From positions 9,636-73,635 of the forward strand of contig JAPKHT010000013.1 of NCBI GenBank assembly GCA_026646655.1: 64,000 nt of DNA, given 5' to 3'. Shown in pieces: positions 1 through 7,241 of this stretch (position 1 is its first letter; the number at the start of each line of letters is the position of its first letter). The notes below the pieces were generated by a model. It did not search any database, was not told the origin of the DNA, and was given only the letters and a program-made list of their open reading frames with translations. The DNA is from JADLBR01 sp020847615. Its GTDB lineage: Bacteria > Verrucomicrobiota > Verrucomicrobiia > JADLBR01. A program made the position numbers and the translations under genes.

Positions 1-83
1 GCCTCCTGCGATCGGGCGATTGGGGAAATCGCGGCGCAGGCGATCAGGGCCGCGGTCAGGTGGGTGATGGGTCCTTGGCTCAT
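1..83 (-). CDS. N-terminal fragment of an exported protein (runs off left edge)
   Basis: Reading the minus strand from an ATG at 83, the first 27 codons give a textbook signal peptide: MSQGPITHLTAAL followed by a hydrophobic IACAAISPIA run and an ARSQ-E junction that fits signal peptidase I. A perfect AGGAGG Shine-Dalgarno lies at 90-95 on the minus strand, 6 nt before the ATG, which fixes the start. The mature protein lies outside the window, so its function cannot be told. Confidence 0.75.
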   Translation of the reverse strand, partial: MSQGPITHLTAALIACAAISPIARSQE

Positions 84-251
84 GGTGTGCCTCCTGGTTT
101 CGGGCATATCCGAATCTGGAAAGTCTAGGGTTGGCGTCGGCCCAACGAGAATTGCCGAAATTGACTTGTGGGTATCTGTTTTTGACTTGGCGCAGCAGGG
201 GCATCGCCTGGGGAGCAAGATGCGATGGCTGATCGCCTTGGGCGACTGGGC

Positions 252-280
252 GGGCCAAACGCTGACGCGTTCGGCTACGA
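252..280. repeat. REP-like palindrome, copy 1
   Basis: The core CCAAACGCTGACGCGTTCGG is an imperfect palindrome (CCAAACGC pairs with GCGTTCGG). It is preceded by GGG and followed by CTACG. The same element recurs at 318, 46085 and 46152. This copy and the next are spaced 66 bp start to start. Confidence 0.7.
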
Positions 281-317
281 GGACTTTCTGTGCGGGCGAT
301 CGCGTTCGGCGAGGGGC

Positions 318-346
318 GGGCCAAACGCTGGTGCGTTCGGCCGCGG
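318..346. repeat. REP-like palindrome, copy 2
   Basis: The core CCAAACGCTGGTGCGTTCGG is the second of a pair with the copy at 252. The paired layout (66-67 bp) is repeated at 46085/46152, which suggests the pair, not the single palindrome, is the dispersed unit. Confidence 0.7.
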
Positions 347-358
347 GAATTTTGAGCT

Positions 359-391
359 AGGAGTTTGTCGGACTTCGTCCGGCAAACTCCT
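359..391. repeat. Strong hairpin with 14-bp stem
   Basis: AGGAGTTTGTCGGA pairs with TCCGGCAAACTCCT around a CTTCG loop; the single imperfect position is a G.U wobble. No T-tract follows, so it is not an obvious intrinsic terminator. It shares TGTCGGACTT with the hairpin at 526-567. Confidence 0.75.
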
Positions 392-394
392 CTG

Positions 395-522
395 GCAAAA
401 CCGCCTTCCATTTGAGAACAAAGGAATTACGGAAGAGCATCCCGTTTCCAGATGCTTGCTCAGGAGCGCTGCCACACCCACAGCCCCTCCAGTGTAACTA
501 CCTGGATATCATGCGGTTTTGC
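395..522. repeat. 10-bp perfect inverted repeat flanking ~108 bp
   Basis: GCAAAACCGC at 395-404 is the exact reverse complement of GCGGTTTTGC at 513-522. The enclosed sequence has no recognisable gene. The arms sit just inside the two hairpins at 359-391 and 526-567, giving a nested symmetrical layout like a small non-autonomous mobile element. Confidence 0.6.
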
Positions 523-525
523 TTT

Positions 526-567
526 CTAGCAGCCTGTCGGACTTGGCAAAGTCCGACCGGCTGCTAG
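526..567. repeat. Long hairpin (19-bp stem) over the lysS stop codon
   Basis: CTAGCAGCCTGTCGGACTT (526-544) pairs with AAGTCCGACCGGCTGCTAG (549-567) around a GGCA loop, with one mismatch. The lysS stop (564-566 on the minus strand) is inside the distal arm. It could end lysS transcription, but it has no U-tract and looks more like a dispersed palindromic repeat. GGCTGCTAG also surrounds the stop of the gene ending at 35570. Confidence 0.7.
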
Positions 568-1979
568 GCCCCGGGCTTGAGCAGGGGGAAGAAGATGACG
601 TCGCGGATGCTCTCGGCGCCGGTGAGGGTCATGACGAGGCGGTCGATGCCGAGGCCGATGCCGCCGGCCGGGGGCATGCCGTGCTCGAGGGCGGTGAGAA
701 AATCGTCGTCGATCCGCTGCGGTTCGCCGCCGGACTGATGCAGCAGGCGCTCCCTCTGGGCGATGGGGTCGTTGAGCTCGCTGTAGCCGGGGGCGAGTTC
801 CTGGCCATTGGCGACGAGTTCGAAGACGTCGACCAGTGAGGGGTCGTCGGGGTTCTGCTTGGCCAACGGGACGAGCTGGTGGGGCAGGTGGGTGTAGAAG
901 ACGGGGCTGATCGTCTTGGCCTCGACGAGTTTCTCGAAGATCTGGTTGGTGACCTCGAAATCCACGAGCTCAGGCATGATCTCGACGCCGAGTTCGGCGG
1001 CGCGGTCCTTGCGGCCCGCGGGCGTGAGGTCGAACCAGTCGTCTCCGGCGGCCTTGCGGATGGCGTCATGGTACCGGACGCGCGGCCATGGGCGGGACCA
1101 GTCGATGGGGCCGGAGTAGGCGAGGGAAGCGGCGAGCCCCGCGATGAGTTCCTCCATGAGGTCCGCCATGAGCTCGAAGTCGGCGTAGGCCCAATAGGCC
1201 TCGAGCATGGTGAACTCGGGGTTGTGCTTGCGCGAGAGGCCCTCGTTGCGGAAGTTGCGATTGATCTCGAAGACCCGCTCGAAGCCGCCGACGAGCAATC
1301 GTTTCAGGTACAGTTCGGGCGCGATGCGGAGGTAGAGGTCGATATCGAGGGCGTTGTGATGGGTGACGAAGGGCGTGGCCGCGGCGCCTCCCGGGATGGG
1401 CTGCATCATGGGCGTCTCGACCTCGAGGAAGCCTCGGGACTCGAAGAACGCGCGGATCTCGCGGACGGCGCGGATCCGGGCGAGGAAGACGCTGCGGACA
1501 TCCTCGTTGGTGGCGAGGTCGAGATAGCGCTGGCGGTAGCGCAGCTCGTGGTCGGTGAGACCGTGCCACTTGTCAGGCAGGGGGCGGATCGCCTTGGCGA
1601 GGATGGTGAAGGATTCCGCGCGGATAGACCTCTCGCCGGTCTTGGTGGTGAATAGCGTGCCATCGACCCCGATGAAGTCGCCGAGGTCGACGAGTGACTT
1701 GAAGCGCGCGTGGGCCTCGTCGCCGAGGGCGTCCTTCTGCAGGAAGACCTGGATCGTGCCGGAGCCATCCCGGATGTGGGCGAAGGCGCTCTTGCCCATG
1801 TCGCGGCGCGTCATCATGCGGCCGGCGGCCCGGACGCGCCGCCCCTCCTCGAAGTGCTCTTTCAGCGAGGCCGCGGGCTCGGTGCCGTCGAATCGGCCGC
1901 CGAAGGGGTTGACACCCTGGGCGCGAATCGCTTCCAGTTTTGCGATGCGCTGCTGGATCAGTTCCTGTTCGTCGGGCAT
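564..1979 (-). CDS. lysS: Lysyl-tRNA synthetase, class II
   Basis: Charges tRNA-Lys with lysine in the cytoplasm. The 471-residue protein has the N-terminal OB-fold tRNA-binding region (GKSAFAHIRDGSGTIQVFLQ), class II motif 2 (FRNEGLSRKHNPEFTMLEAY) and motif 3 near the C-terminus (GIGLGIDRLVM). Length is close to other bacterial LysS, a little short. The start at 1979 (MPDEQELIQQRI) is preferred over an in-frame ATG at 2021, because the extra 14 residues are unlike the family and lie in a small direct repeat. It is followed by a 19-bp hairpin over its stop codon. The sulfatase gene lies 63 bp upstream on the same strand. Confidence 0.96.
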   Translation of the reverse strand: MPDEQELIQQRIAKLEAIRAQGVNPFGGRFDGTEPAASLKEHFEEGRRVRAAGRMMTRRDMGKSAFAHIRDGSGTIQVFLQKDALGDEAHARFKSLVDLGDFIGVDGTLFTTKTGERSIRAESFTILAKAIRPLPDKWHGLTDHELRYRQRYLDLATNEDVRSVFLARIRAVREIRAFFESRGFLEVETPMMQPIPGGAAATPFVTHHNALDIDLYLRIAPELYLKRLLVGGFERVFEINRNFRNEGLSRKHNPEFTMLEAYWAYADFELMADLMEELIAGLAASLAYSGPIDWSRPWPRVRYHDAIRKAAGDDWFDLTPAGRKDRAAELGVEIMPELVDFEVTNQIFEKLVEAKTISPVFYTHLPHQLVPLAKQNPDDPSLVDVFELVANGQELAPGYSELNDPIAQRERLLHQSGGEPQRIDDDFLTALEHGMPPAGGIGLGIDRLVMTLTGAESIRDVIFFPLLKPGA

Positions 1980-2008
1980 GGCGAGAGAGGTTTTGGGGTT
2001 TCGGGGAG

Positions 2009-2033
2009 CAACATTCAACAACCAACATTCAAC
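2009..2033. repeat. Short direct repeat upstream of lysS
   Basis: CAACATTCAAC occurs twice, separated by 3 bp, in the 63-bp gap between the sulfatase and lysS. It is AT-richer than its surroundings. No function can be assigned. Confidence 0.5.
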
Positions 2034-2042
2034 GGCGGTGCC

Positions 2043-4085
2043 TCACGGCCATGTCCGGAGCGTCTTTCCCGACGCGTCCTCGAGGGTCAGGTTCTCGATG
2101 CGCGCCTCGCCGGGGCCGCCGCACGGGTCGAGGCGGAGGGCGTGGAGGGCCTTGGTCTCGGGGATGTGGAGGGTGATTTCGTGCCATTGGCCGTCATGGG
2201 TCACGGCGAATTCGAGGTGGCCGCCGGCGGGGAGCTTTGTTTTTGGGTCGGTGGTCCAGTAGATCTCGCCGTCACCGGTGGCGTGGCTCTGCAGGCGGAA
2301 AGTCAGGGCATAGGGTCCCGCGCCAGGCATGTCGGGGAGTCCCTCGAAGGCGAGTCCCGGGTCGGTGCCTTCGCAGTGAAGAATCATCTGGGACTTTTCC
2401 GTGTCTAGGCGGGTGCCGGCGCGCGCGCGGATTGTCCCGATCTGGGATCTCTTCCGTCCGCCTTCGCGCTGGGTCTTGCGTTCGCCGTCGGCCGGCGGGG
2501 AGGCGTAATCGGTCCACTCGGGGTGCCGGTGACCGGAGGCGGTTTGGGCGACGGGCGCGCACTCTTTCGACGGCGCCATGAGGACGCTCTTCGCCATCTC
2601 GTGCCATTGTCCGATCATGCGCTGGGCGATGTCTGGGTGCCGGGCGGAGACATCGCTCGATTCGGTGCGGTCTTGCGTGATGTTGTACAATTCCCAGGGC
2701 TGGCCTTTGAAGCTGACCAATTTCCAATCGCCGTCGCGGAGGCCGCGGTCTGCGGCGAAGAGGAAGTGGATGGGCGGGCGGCGGGAGATGGGCTCTCCGG
2801 CGAAGACCGGGGCGAGCGAAACACCGGCGAGGGGGGTGAGCTCGCGCCCGGGCCAGGTGTCGGGGGCCTTGGTGCCGGCGATCTCCAGCAGCGTGGGGAG
2901 GATGTCGACGAGGTGTGCGGGGCTTTGGATGCGGCCGCGGGCCGTGATGCCTCTGGGCCAGTGCGCGATGGCGGGCGTGGCGATGCCGCCCTCGAACTGG
3001 TTTTGTTTATAGTAGCGGAAGGGCGTGTTGCGCGCCCATGCCCAACCGGTGCTGTCGCTCCAGGTGACATCCGGCCTGAAGGGTTCGGAGTCGCGCGCGT
3101 TGCTGCGGCGGTCGTAAGGGCACGCGCCATTGTCGGAGAAGAACAGGATGAGGGTGTTGTCCAGTTCGCCGGTGCGTTCCAGGTCGACGATCAGCCGTCC
3201 GATCTCCTGATCGAGGCGATCGATGAGGCCGGCGTAGGCCGCCATGCGGCGTCCCTCCCAGTCGTGCCATTCCTCGCCGAGGGAGTCCCATGCCGGGATG
3301 TGGTCGGGGCGAGGCGACGGCCCGACATCGCCGGCGAATAGCTCGAGCGCCCGTTGCTTTGCGACTCGCGCGGCGCGGATGGCGTCCCACCCGGCGGCGT
3401 ATCGGCCAAGGTACTTCCGGTAATCCGCCTCGAGGGGCTGGAGCGGGGCGTGGGGGGCGTTGAAGGCGACGTACAAGAACCATGGCATCTTCGTGTCCCG
3501 CGCCTCTTCCAGGAACCGCAGCGCGTAATCGACGTTGGCGACGGTGGTGTAGAAGCCTGACGCGGGCACGGCGAAGGGTGCGCCGTTGAGCCGGAATGTC
3601 TTATCCCCCGTGAAATAGTTACAGGCGCCGGAAAGGTGGCCGAAGTAGCGGTCGAAACCGAAGTCGGTGGGTTGTTTGGAGAGGTGCCACTTGCCGGCCA
3701 TCGCGGTGAAATAGCCGTCGGCCCGGAGGATCTCGGGAATGGTTGCCGCGCGACGGAGGCTTTCGTCACCGGCCTGTCGGCACCACCGACCGGAGAGAAG
3801 GCTCACGCGGGAGGAGTGGCATTTGGCCGTATTGTAGAATTGCGTGAAGCGGAGGCCATTGGACGCGAGCCGATCCAGGTTGGGGGTCTCGATCTCTGAG
3901 CCATAGCAACCGAGGTCCGAGAAACCGAGGTCATCGGCCAAGATGACAAGGATGTTGGGGCGCGGGGAGCGCGGAATGGAGGGCGGGCCTGCGGCGCGCG
4001 AGGCACAGCATGAGGCGAATGCGATGGCGAGGGTCAGGAGGGTTGCGCTAGCGATTCGCCGGGAATCTCTAAAATATCCTATCAT
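2043..4085 (-). CDS. Exported sulfatase (arylsulfatase family)
   Basis: Predicted to hydrolyse sulfate esters, probably on sulfated polysaccharides, outside the cytoplasm. The 680-residue protein starts with a signal sequence (hydrophobic ATLLTLAIAFASCCAS). The sulfatase metal-binding motif follows (PNILVILADDLGFSDLGCYG), then the formylglycine site AKCHSSRVSLLSGR, where the Cys would be oxidised by a maturase not seen in this window. Further metal-site features are LILFFSDNGACP and TPFRYYKQNQFEGGIATP. The region after about residue 510 is an extra domain that fits a beta-sandwich appended to the catalytic domain. The substrate cannot be told. It is transcribed toward lysS and divergently from the pirin gene. 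Confidence 0.93.
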   Translation of the reverse strand: MIGYFRDSRRIASATLLTLAIAFASCCASRAAGPPSIPRSPRPNILVILADDLGFSDLGCYGSEIETPNLDRLASNGLRFTQFYNTAKCHSSRVSLLSGRWCRQAGDESLRRAATIPEILRADGYFTAMAGKWHLSKQPTDFGFDRYFGHLSGACNYFTGDKTFRLNGAPFAVPASGFYTTVANVDYALRFLEEARDTKMPWFLYVAFNAPHAPLQPLEADYRKYLGRYAAGWDAIRAARVAKQRALELFAGDVGPSPRPDHIPAWDSLGEEWHDWEGRRMAAYAGLIDRLDQEIGRLIVDLERTGELDNTLILFFSDNGACPYDRRSNARDSEPFRPDVTWSDSTGWAWARNTPFRYYKQNQFEGGIATPAIAHWPRGITARGRIQSPAHLVDILPTLLEIAGTKAPDTWPGRELTPLAGVSLAPVFAGEPISRRPPIHFLFAADRGLRDGDWKLVSFKGQPWELYNITQDRTESSDVSARHPDIAQRMIGQWHEMAKSVLMAPSKECAPVAQTASGHRHPEWTDYASPPADGERKTQREGGRKRSQIGTIRARAGTRLDTEKSQMILHCEGTDPGLAFEGLPDMPGAGPYALTFRLQSHATGDGEIYWTTDPKTKLPAGGHLEFAVTHDGQWHEITLHIPETKALHALRLDPCGGPGEARIENLTLEDASGKTLRTWP

Positions 4086-4276
4086 GAAGAGTCACGATAG
4101 CGGACATCTGGATTCAGGGGAATACGGATTCGCGGCACGGGTGATGCTTCCCTCCTCGGCGGCGGCCACGAAGTAGCGCGACTCTCACAATTCCACGAAA
4201 TGACGATAACCAAAAGGCAGGCTGAGGCAAAGAAATCGGCATTGGCGAAGCTGCGGGACGGGGCGATGGTTTTGGC
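4086..4276. promoter_or_regulatory. Divergent promoter region, sulfatase/pirin
   Basis: This 191-bp interval separates the divergent sulfatase and pirin genes and should carry both promoters. It is somewhat AT-richer than the flanking genes. No clear -35/-10 pair or operator palindrome could be singled out by eye. Confidence 0.4.
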
Positions 4277-4996
4277 ATGATTTCGGTGTCCAGGCAGCGA
4301 GTGAGGGTGCGCCGTTCTGGCGAGAGGGGCCATGCGGACCATGGCTGGCTCCAGTCCAGGCACACGTTTTCCTTTGCGGACTACTATGACCCGGGAAACG
4401 TGGGCTTCCGGAGCCTCCGCGTTATCAATGACGATCGCGTCGCCCCCGGAAAGGGTTTTGCCACCCACTCGCATCGGGACATGGAGATATTCAGCTACGT
4501 GCTGGAGGGGGAACTTGAGCACAGGGACAGCATGGGCAATGGGCGCCTGCTCCATCCGGGAGAGGTTCAGCTCATGAGCGCGGGGCGTGGGGTGAGCCAC
4601 AGCGAATTCAATCCGAGCCGCACCGCGCCTCTCCATTTCCTGCAAATTTGGATCCAGCCAGCCGAGCGCGGCCTGGATCCGGGCTACACGGAATGGCGTC
4701 CGGTTCCCGGCTCCGAGGCGGAACCCAGCCTGTTGGTCATTTCTCCGGATGGGCGCGATGGCTCGGCGAGGATACATCAGGATGCGCTCGTATACCGGAT
4801 CCGCCTTCGGACCGGAGAGAGCGTGGCGCATGATATCCGCCCTGGCCGAGGCGTCTGGCTTCACGTCGCGGAAGGCGAACTGGACTGGGACGGGGTGGGG
4901 CTCGCGGGAGGCGACGGTGCGAGCACGGAAGTGGCGGGAACCATGACCCTGGCCGCATCGGGGTTCGCGGAGGCATTGCTCTTTGATCTGAGATGA
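4277..4996 (+). CDS. Pirin family protein (YhaK-like)
   Basis: A bicupin of the pirin family; members bind a metal and some are quercetinases, while others act as redox-sensitive regulators. The N-terminal cupin shows RHTFSFADYYDP and the metal-ligand segment FATHSHRDMEIFSYVLEGEL, then GEVQLMSAGRGVSHSE, all characteristic. The length of 239 residues is normal. It lies 31 bp upstream of a WrbA-type gene on the same strand; pirins are often found next to NAD(P)H:quinone oxidoreductases, consistent with a redox-stress role. No strong Shine-Dalgarno precedes the ATG, but the family homology starts within a few residues of it. Confidence 0.9.
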   Translation: MISVSRQRVRVRRSGERGHADHGWLQSRHTFSFADYYDPGNVGFRSLRVINDDRVAPGKGFATHSHRDMEIFSYVLEGELEHRDSMGNGRLLHPGEVQLMSAGRGVSHSEFNPSRTAPLHFLQIWIQPAERGLDPGYTEWRPVPGSEAEPSLLVISPDGRDGSARIHQDALVYRIRLRTGESVAHDIRPGRGVWLHVAEGELDWDGVGLAGGDGASTEVAGTMTLAASGFAEALLFDLR

Positions 4997-5027
4997 ACAG
5001 ACGAGACGAGAAGAAAGGGAAGCAATC

Positions 5028-5441
5028 ATGAGCAAGGTGCTGGTGCTATACTATTCGACATACGGTCACGTGGAGACGTTGGCCTCGGCGATCGCCGAGG
5101 GCGCGAGGAACTTCCTGGATCAGACCGGGGGGCTGTGGCTGAAGGGGGCGCTGGTGGGCAAGGTGGGCAGCGTTTTCACCAGCACGGGCACCGGGGGCGG
5201 CAACGAGAGCACCATCATCAGCTTCGTGACGACGCTGATGCACCACGGGATGATCTACGTGGGGTTGCCCTATGCCTGTCCCGAGCTTGCCGACATCAGC
5301 GAGGTGAAGGGCGGTTCGCCATGGGGCGCGGCGACGATCGCGGGGGCGGATGGCTCGCGTCAACCATCGGCCAAGGAATTGGCGCAGGCCCGATTCCAGG
5401 GCCAACATGTGGCGAGGATCGTGAAGAAGTTAAGTGCCTGA
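5028..5441 (+). CDS. wrbA: WrbA-type flavoprotein with a large internal deletion
   Basis: The family is the FMN-dependent NAD(P)H:quinone oxidoreductase WrbA (about 200 residues). This product has only 137. Residues 1-26 (MSKVLVLYYSTYGHVETLAS, then AIAEGA) match the WrbA N-terminus and phosphate loop. Residues 28-137 match the family from FLDQTGGLW onward (TSTGTGGGNEST, HHGMIYVGLPYA, GADGSRQPSAKELAQARFQG). Roughly 60 residues between them are missing in frame, including the conserved PTRFGNM segment that contacts the FMN ring. The gene has a Shine-Dalgarno (AAAGGGAAG) and no stop codon. It is probably inactive as a canonical WrbA; a sequencing or assembly collapse is an alternative. Confidence 0.85.
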   Translation: MSKVLVLYYSTYGHVETLASAIAEGARNFLDQTGGLWLKGALVGKVGSVFTSTGTGGGNESTIISFVTTLMHHGMIYVGLPYACPELADISEVKGGSPWGAATIAGADGSRQPSAKELAQARFQGQHVARIVKKLSA

Positions 5442-5454
5442 CATTGGCGCGGGT

Positions 5455-5485
5455 GGGCGCGGGGCGCGGGGCGCGGGGCGCGGGG
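5455..5485. repeat. Heptanucleotide tandem repeat (GGGGCGC)
   Basis: GGGCGC is followed by three exact GGGGCGC units (5461-5481) and a final GGGG. The tract lies about 100 bp before the start of the DapA/BMC/ChrA operon, in its presumed leader. Such tracts are prone to slippage. Confidence 0.75.
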
Positions 5486-5583
5486 AGGCTGCCCGACTAA
5501 GCCGCAGGGCCTACCGGCCGCGCCCGGGGATTCGGTTTGGGCTGTTTCCTTGGGGTGAGGGCGTGTATGCTCCCCGCGGAAGT

Positions 5584-6597
5584 ATGGGCAGCAAGATCGA
5601 GGGAATATTCACGCCGCACGTGGTGCCGCTGGATGGTGCCGGGCGGATCGACGAGGGGGAGTTGCGCCGGTATCTGGGCTGGTTGATCGACAGGGGCGTG
5701 CACGGGCTGTACCCGAATGGGTCCACGGGGGAGTTCACCCGGTTCACGGCGGAGGAGCGGAGGCTGATCGTGCGGGTCGCGTGCGAGGTGGGGGCGGGGC
5801 GGGTGCCGGTGCTGGCCGGGGCGGCGGAGGCGAACGCGCGGGAGACCATCAAGGCGTGCGAGACCTATGCGGGGTACGGGGCGAGGGCCGTGGCGATCGT
5901 GTCGCCATTCTACTACAGGCTGAGCCCGGATTCGGTGTACGCGTACTTCAAAGAGATCGCGCTGAACAGCCCGATCGACGTGACCCTCTACAACATCCCG
6001 ATGTTCGCGAGCCCGATCGACGTGCCGACGATCCGGCGGCTGCTGGAATTTCCGCGGATCGTGGGGATAAAGGACTCGTCCGGGGACCTGGCGTTCGTGA
6101 TGAGGGTGATCGCGGTGGCGCGCGCGACGCGGTCGGATTTTTCGGTCCTTTCGGGCTGGGAGGCGGTGCTCGTGCCCGCGCTGATTGTCGGGGCCGATGG
6201 GGGGACCAATGCGTCGAGCGGTGTCGTGCCGGAGTTGACGCGCAAGGTCTACGACCTGACCCGGGCGGGTCGGCTCGACGAGGCGATGCGGCTCCAGTAC
6301 AAGTTGCTGGAACTTTTCGACACGATGCTTTTCTCGGCGGACTTTCCGGAGGGGTTCAAGGCGGCGGTGGCGCTCCGTGGGTTTGATCTGGGCCCCGGGC
6401 GGCAACCGCGGACCGAGGGCCAGCGGGTGGACACCGCGGCGCTCCAGCGGGTGCTGCAGTGCATCCTGTCCGAGCACGGGTACGTGGACGCGCCGAGCGA
6501 GGGGTGTCCGGTGCGGACGGGGGTGCCCGAGCGGGATCGCGTCGCGCAGATCGCACAGTCGGTGTTGGAGGAGTTGCGGAAGCGGGGCGCGCTGTGA
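5584..6597 (+). CDS. DapA-family lyase/aldolase with probable BMC encapsulation peptide
   Basis: A class I, Schiff-base TIM-barrel enzyme of the DHDPS/N-acetylneuraminate lyase family, which makes or cleaves pyruvate-aldehyde adducts. Visible are the GSTGE loop (residues 46-50), the catalytic Tyr136 in LYNIP and the Schiff-base Lys163 in GIKDSSGD. The start at 5584 (MGSKIEGIFTPHVVPLDG) matches the family; the upstream open frame is low-complexity. Usual length is about 290-305 residues, while this has 337. The extra C-terminus is a Pro/Gly-rich linker followed by the amphipathic helix RVAQIAQSVLEELRKRG, which resembles the encapsulation peptides of metabolosome enzymes. The stop overlaps the GTG start of a BMC shell gene (GTGA), so shell protein and enzyme are probably co-translated. 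The true substrate is unknown; it need not be in lysine synthesis. Confidence 0.9.
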   Translation: MGSKIEGIFTPHVVPLDGAGRIDEGELRRYLGWLIDRGVHGLYPNGSTGEFTRFTAEERRLIVRVACEVGAGRVPVLAGAAEANARETIKACETYAGYGARAVAIVSPFYYRLSPDSVYAYFKEIALNSPIDVTLYNIPMFASPIDVPTIRRLLEFPRIVGIKDSSGDLAFVMRVIAVARATRSDFSVLSGWEAVLVPALIVGADGGTNASSGVVPELTRKVYDLTRAGRLDEAMRLQYKLLELFDTMLFSADFPEGFKAAVALRGFDLGPGRQPRTEGQRVDTAALQRVLQCILSEHGYVDAPSEGCPVRTGVPERDRVAQIAQSVLEELRKRGAL

Positions 6598-7241
6598 GGG
6601 AGGCCATCGGGTTGATCGAGGCGCCCGGGCTGACGGTGGCGCTGGTGGCGGCGGACGCCATGGACAAGGCGGCTTCGATCCGCGTGCTGCAGGTCGAGCT
6701 CAACGACCTCGGCGGGGTGTGCTTCAAGTTCTCGGGCTCCGTTTCGGATGTCGAGGCCGCGTTGGACGCGGGGGGCGCGGTCGCGGTCCGGATGGGGGTC
6801 GGGGCCGTCGCGTCGCGATTGGCGCGCCCGGCGGAAGGCGCCGTGGGACGGGGCATCCTGTCCGAAATGGAGTTCAGCCCTTTGATCGAGCAACCGGTGG
6901 TTTTCGAGCCGACGGGCGAATCCGCCGGCGCGAGGGACCGCAACAGAAAGGCGACTATGGAGAAGAAGCAACCGCCCGCCATCGGGCTGATCGAAACGCA
7001 GGGATTCACGGCGGTGCTGGAGGCGATCGATACCGCCTGCAAGGCCGCCAGCGTGAATGTGGTGGGCAAGGAGAAACTCGGGGGCGGTTACATCACGATC
7101 ATCATCGAGGGCGACATCGCGGCGGTGGAGGCCGCCGTGGCCGCCGGGCGCGAGAAGGTGGGCGATCTCGGCAAACTGATTGCCGCACACGTCATTTCGC
7201 GACCGAGCGCAGCCGTCATGTCTCTGTTGCCGGGCGCGTGA
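6594..7241 (+). CDS. Tandem-domain bacterial microcompartment shell protein
   Basis: A shell subunit of a bacterial microcompartment. The 215-residue product holds two BMC domains: one at about residues 3-82, starting EAIGLIEAPGLTVALVAADA, and one at about 128-210, starting PAIGLIETQGFTAVLEAIDT and continuing KAASVNVVGKEKLGGGYITI. Two domains in one chain give the pseudohexameric trimer (BMC-T type). The GTG start at 6594 overlaps the DapA-like stop by 4 nt. The ~45-residue linker contains an in-frame ATG (6957, MEKKQPP) preceded by AGAAAGG, so a single-domain BMC-H-like product could also be made. The second domain is closer to the BMC-H consensus than the first. No other shell gene, pentameric vertex protein or core dehydrogenase is present here. 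Confidence 0.93.
   Translation: MREAIGLIEAPGLTVALVAADAMDKAASIRVLQVELNDLGGVCFKFSGSVSDVEAALDAGGAVAVRMGVGAVASRLARPAEGAVGRGILSEMEFSPLIEQPVVFEPTGESAGARDRNRKATMEKKQPPAIGLIETQGFTAVLEAIDTACKAASVNVVGKEKLGGGYITIIIEGDIAAVEAAVAAGREKVGDLGKLIAAHVISRPSAAVMSLLPGA

Larger units (their letters stand above)
84..563. other. Non-coding, repeat-rich intergenic region
   Basis: No convincing gene is present; short open frames here have no recognisable protein features. It holds the leader of the left-edge gene (with its AGGAGG), two copies of a REP-like palindrome (252 and 318), two strong hairpins (359-391 and 526-567) and a 10-bp perfect inverted repeat (395-404 and 513-522) between them. The second hairpin covers the lysS stop codon. 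Confidence 0.7.

Noticed and set aside
359..391. Intrinsic terminator
   Set aside because: The stem is strong but no T-run follows on either strand and no gene ends immediately before it.
5584..6597. Genuine dapA for lysine biosynthesis
   Set aside because: The C-terminal helix, GSTGE variant and BMC partner argue for another aldolase/lyase reaction, though the sequence alone cannot exclude DHDPS activity.
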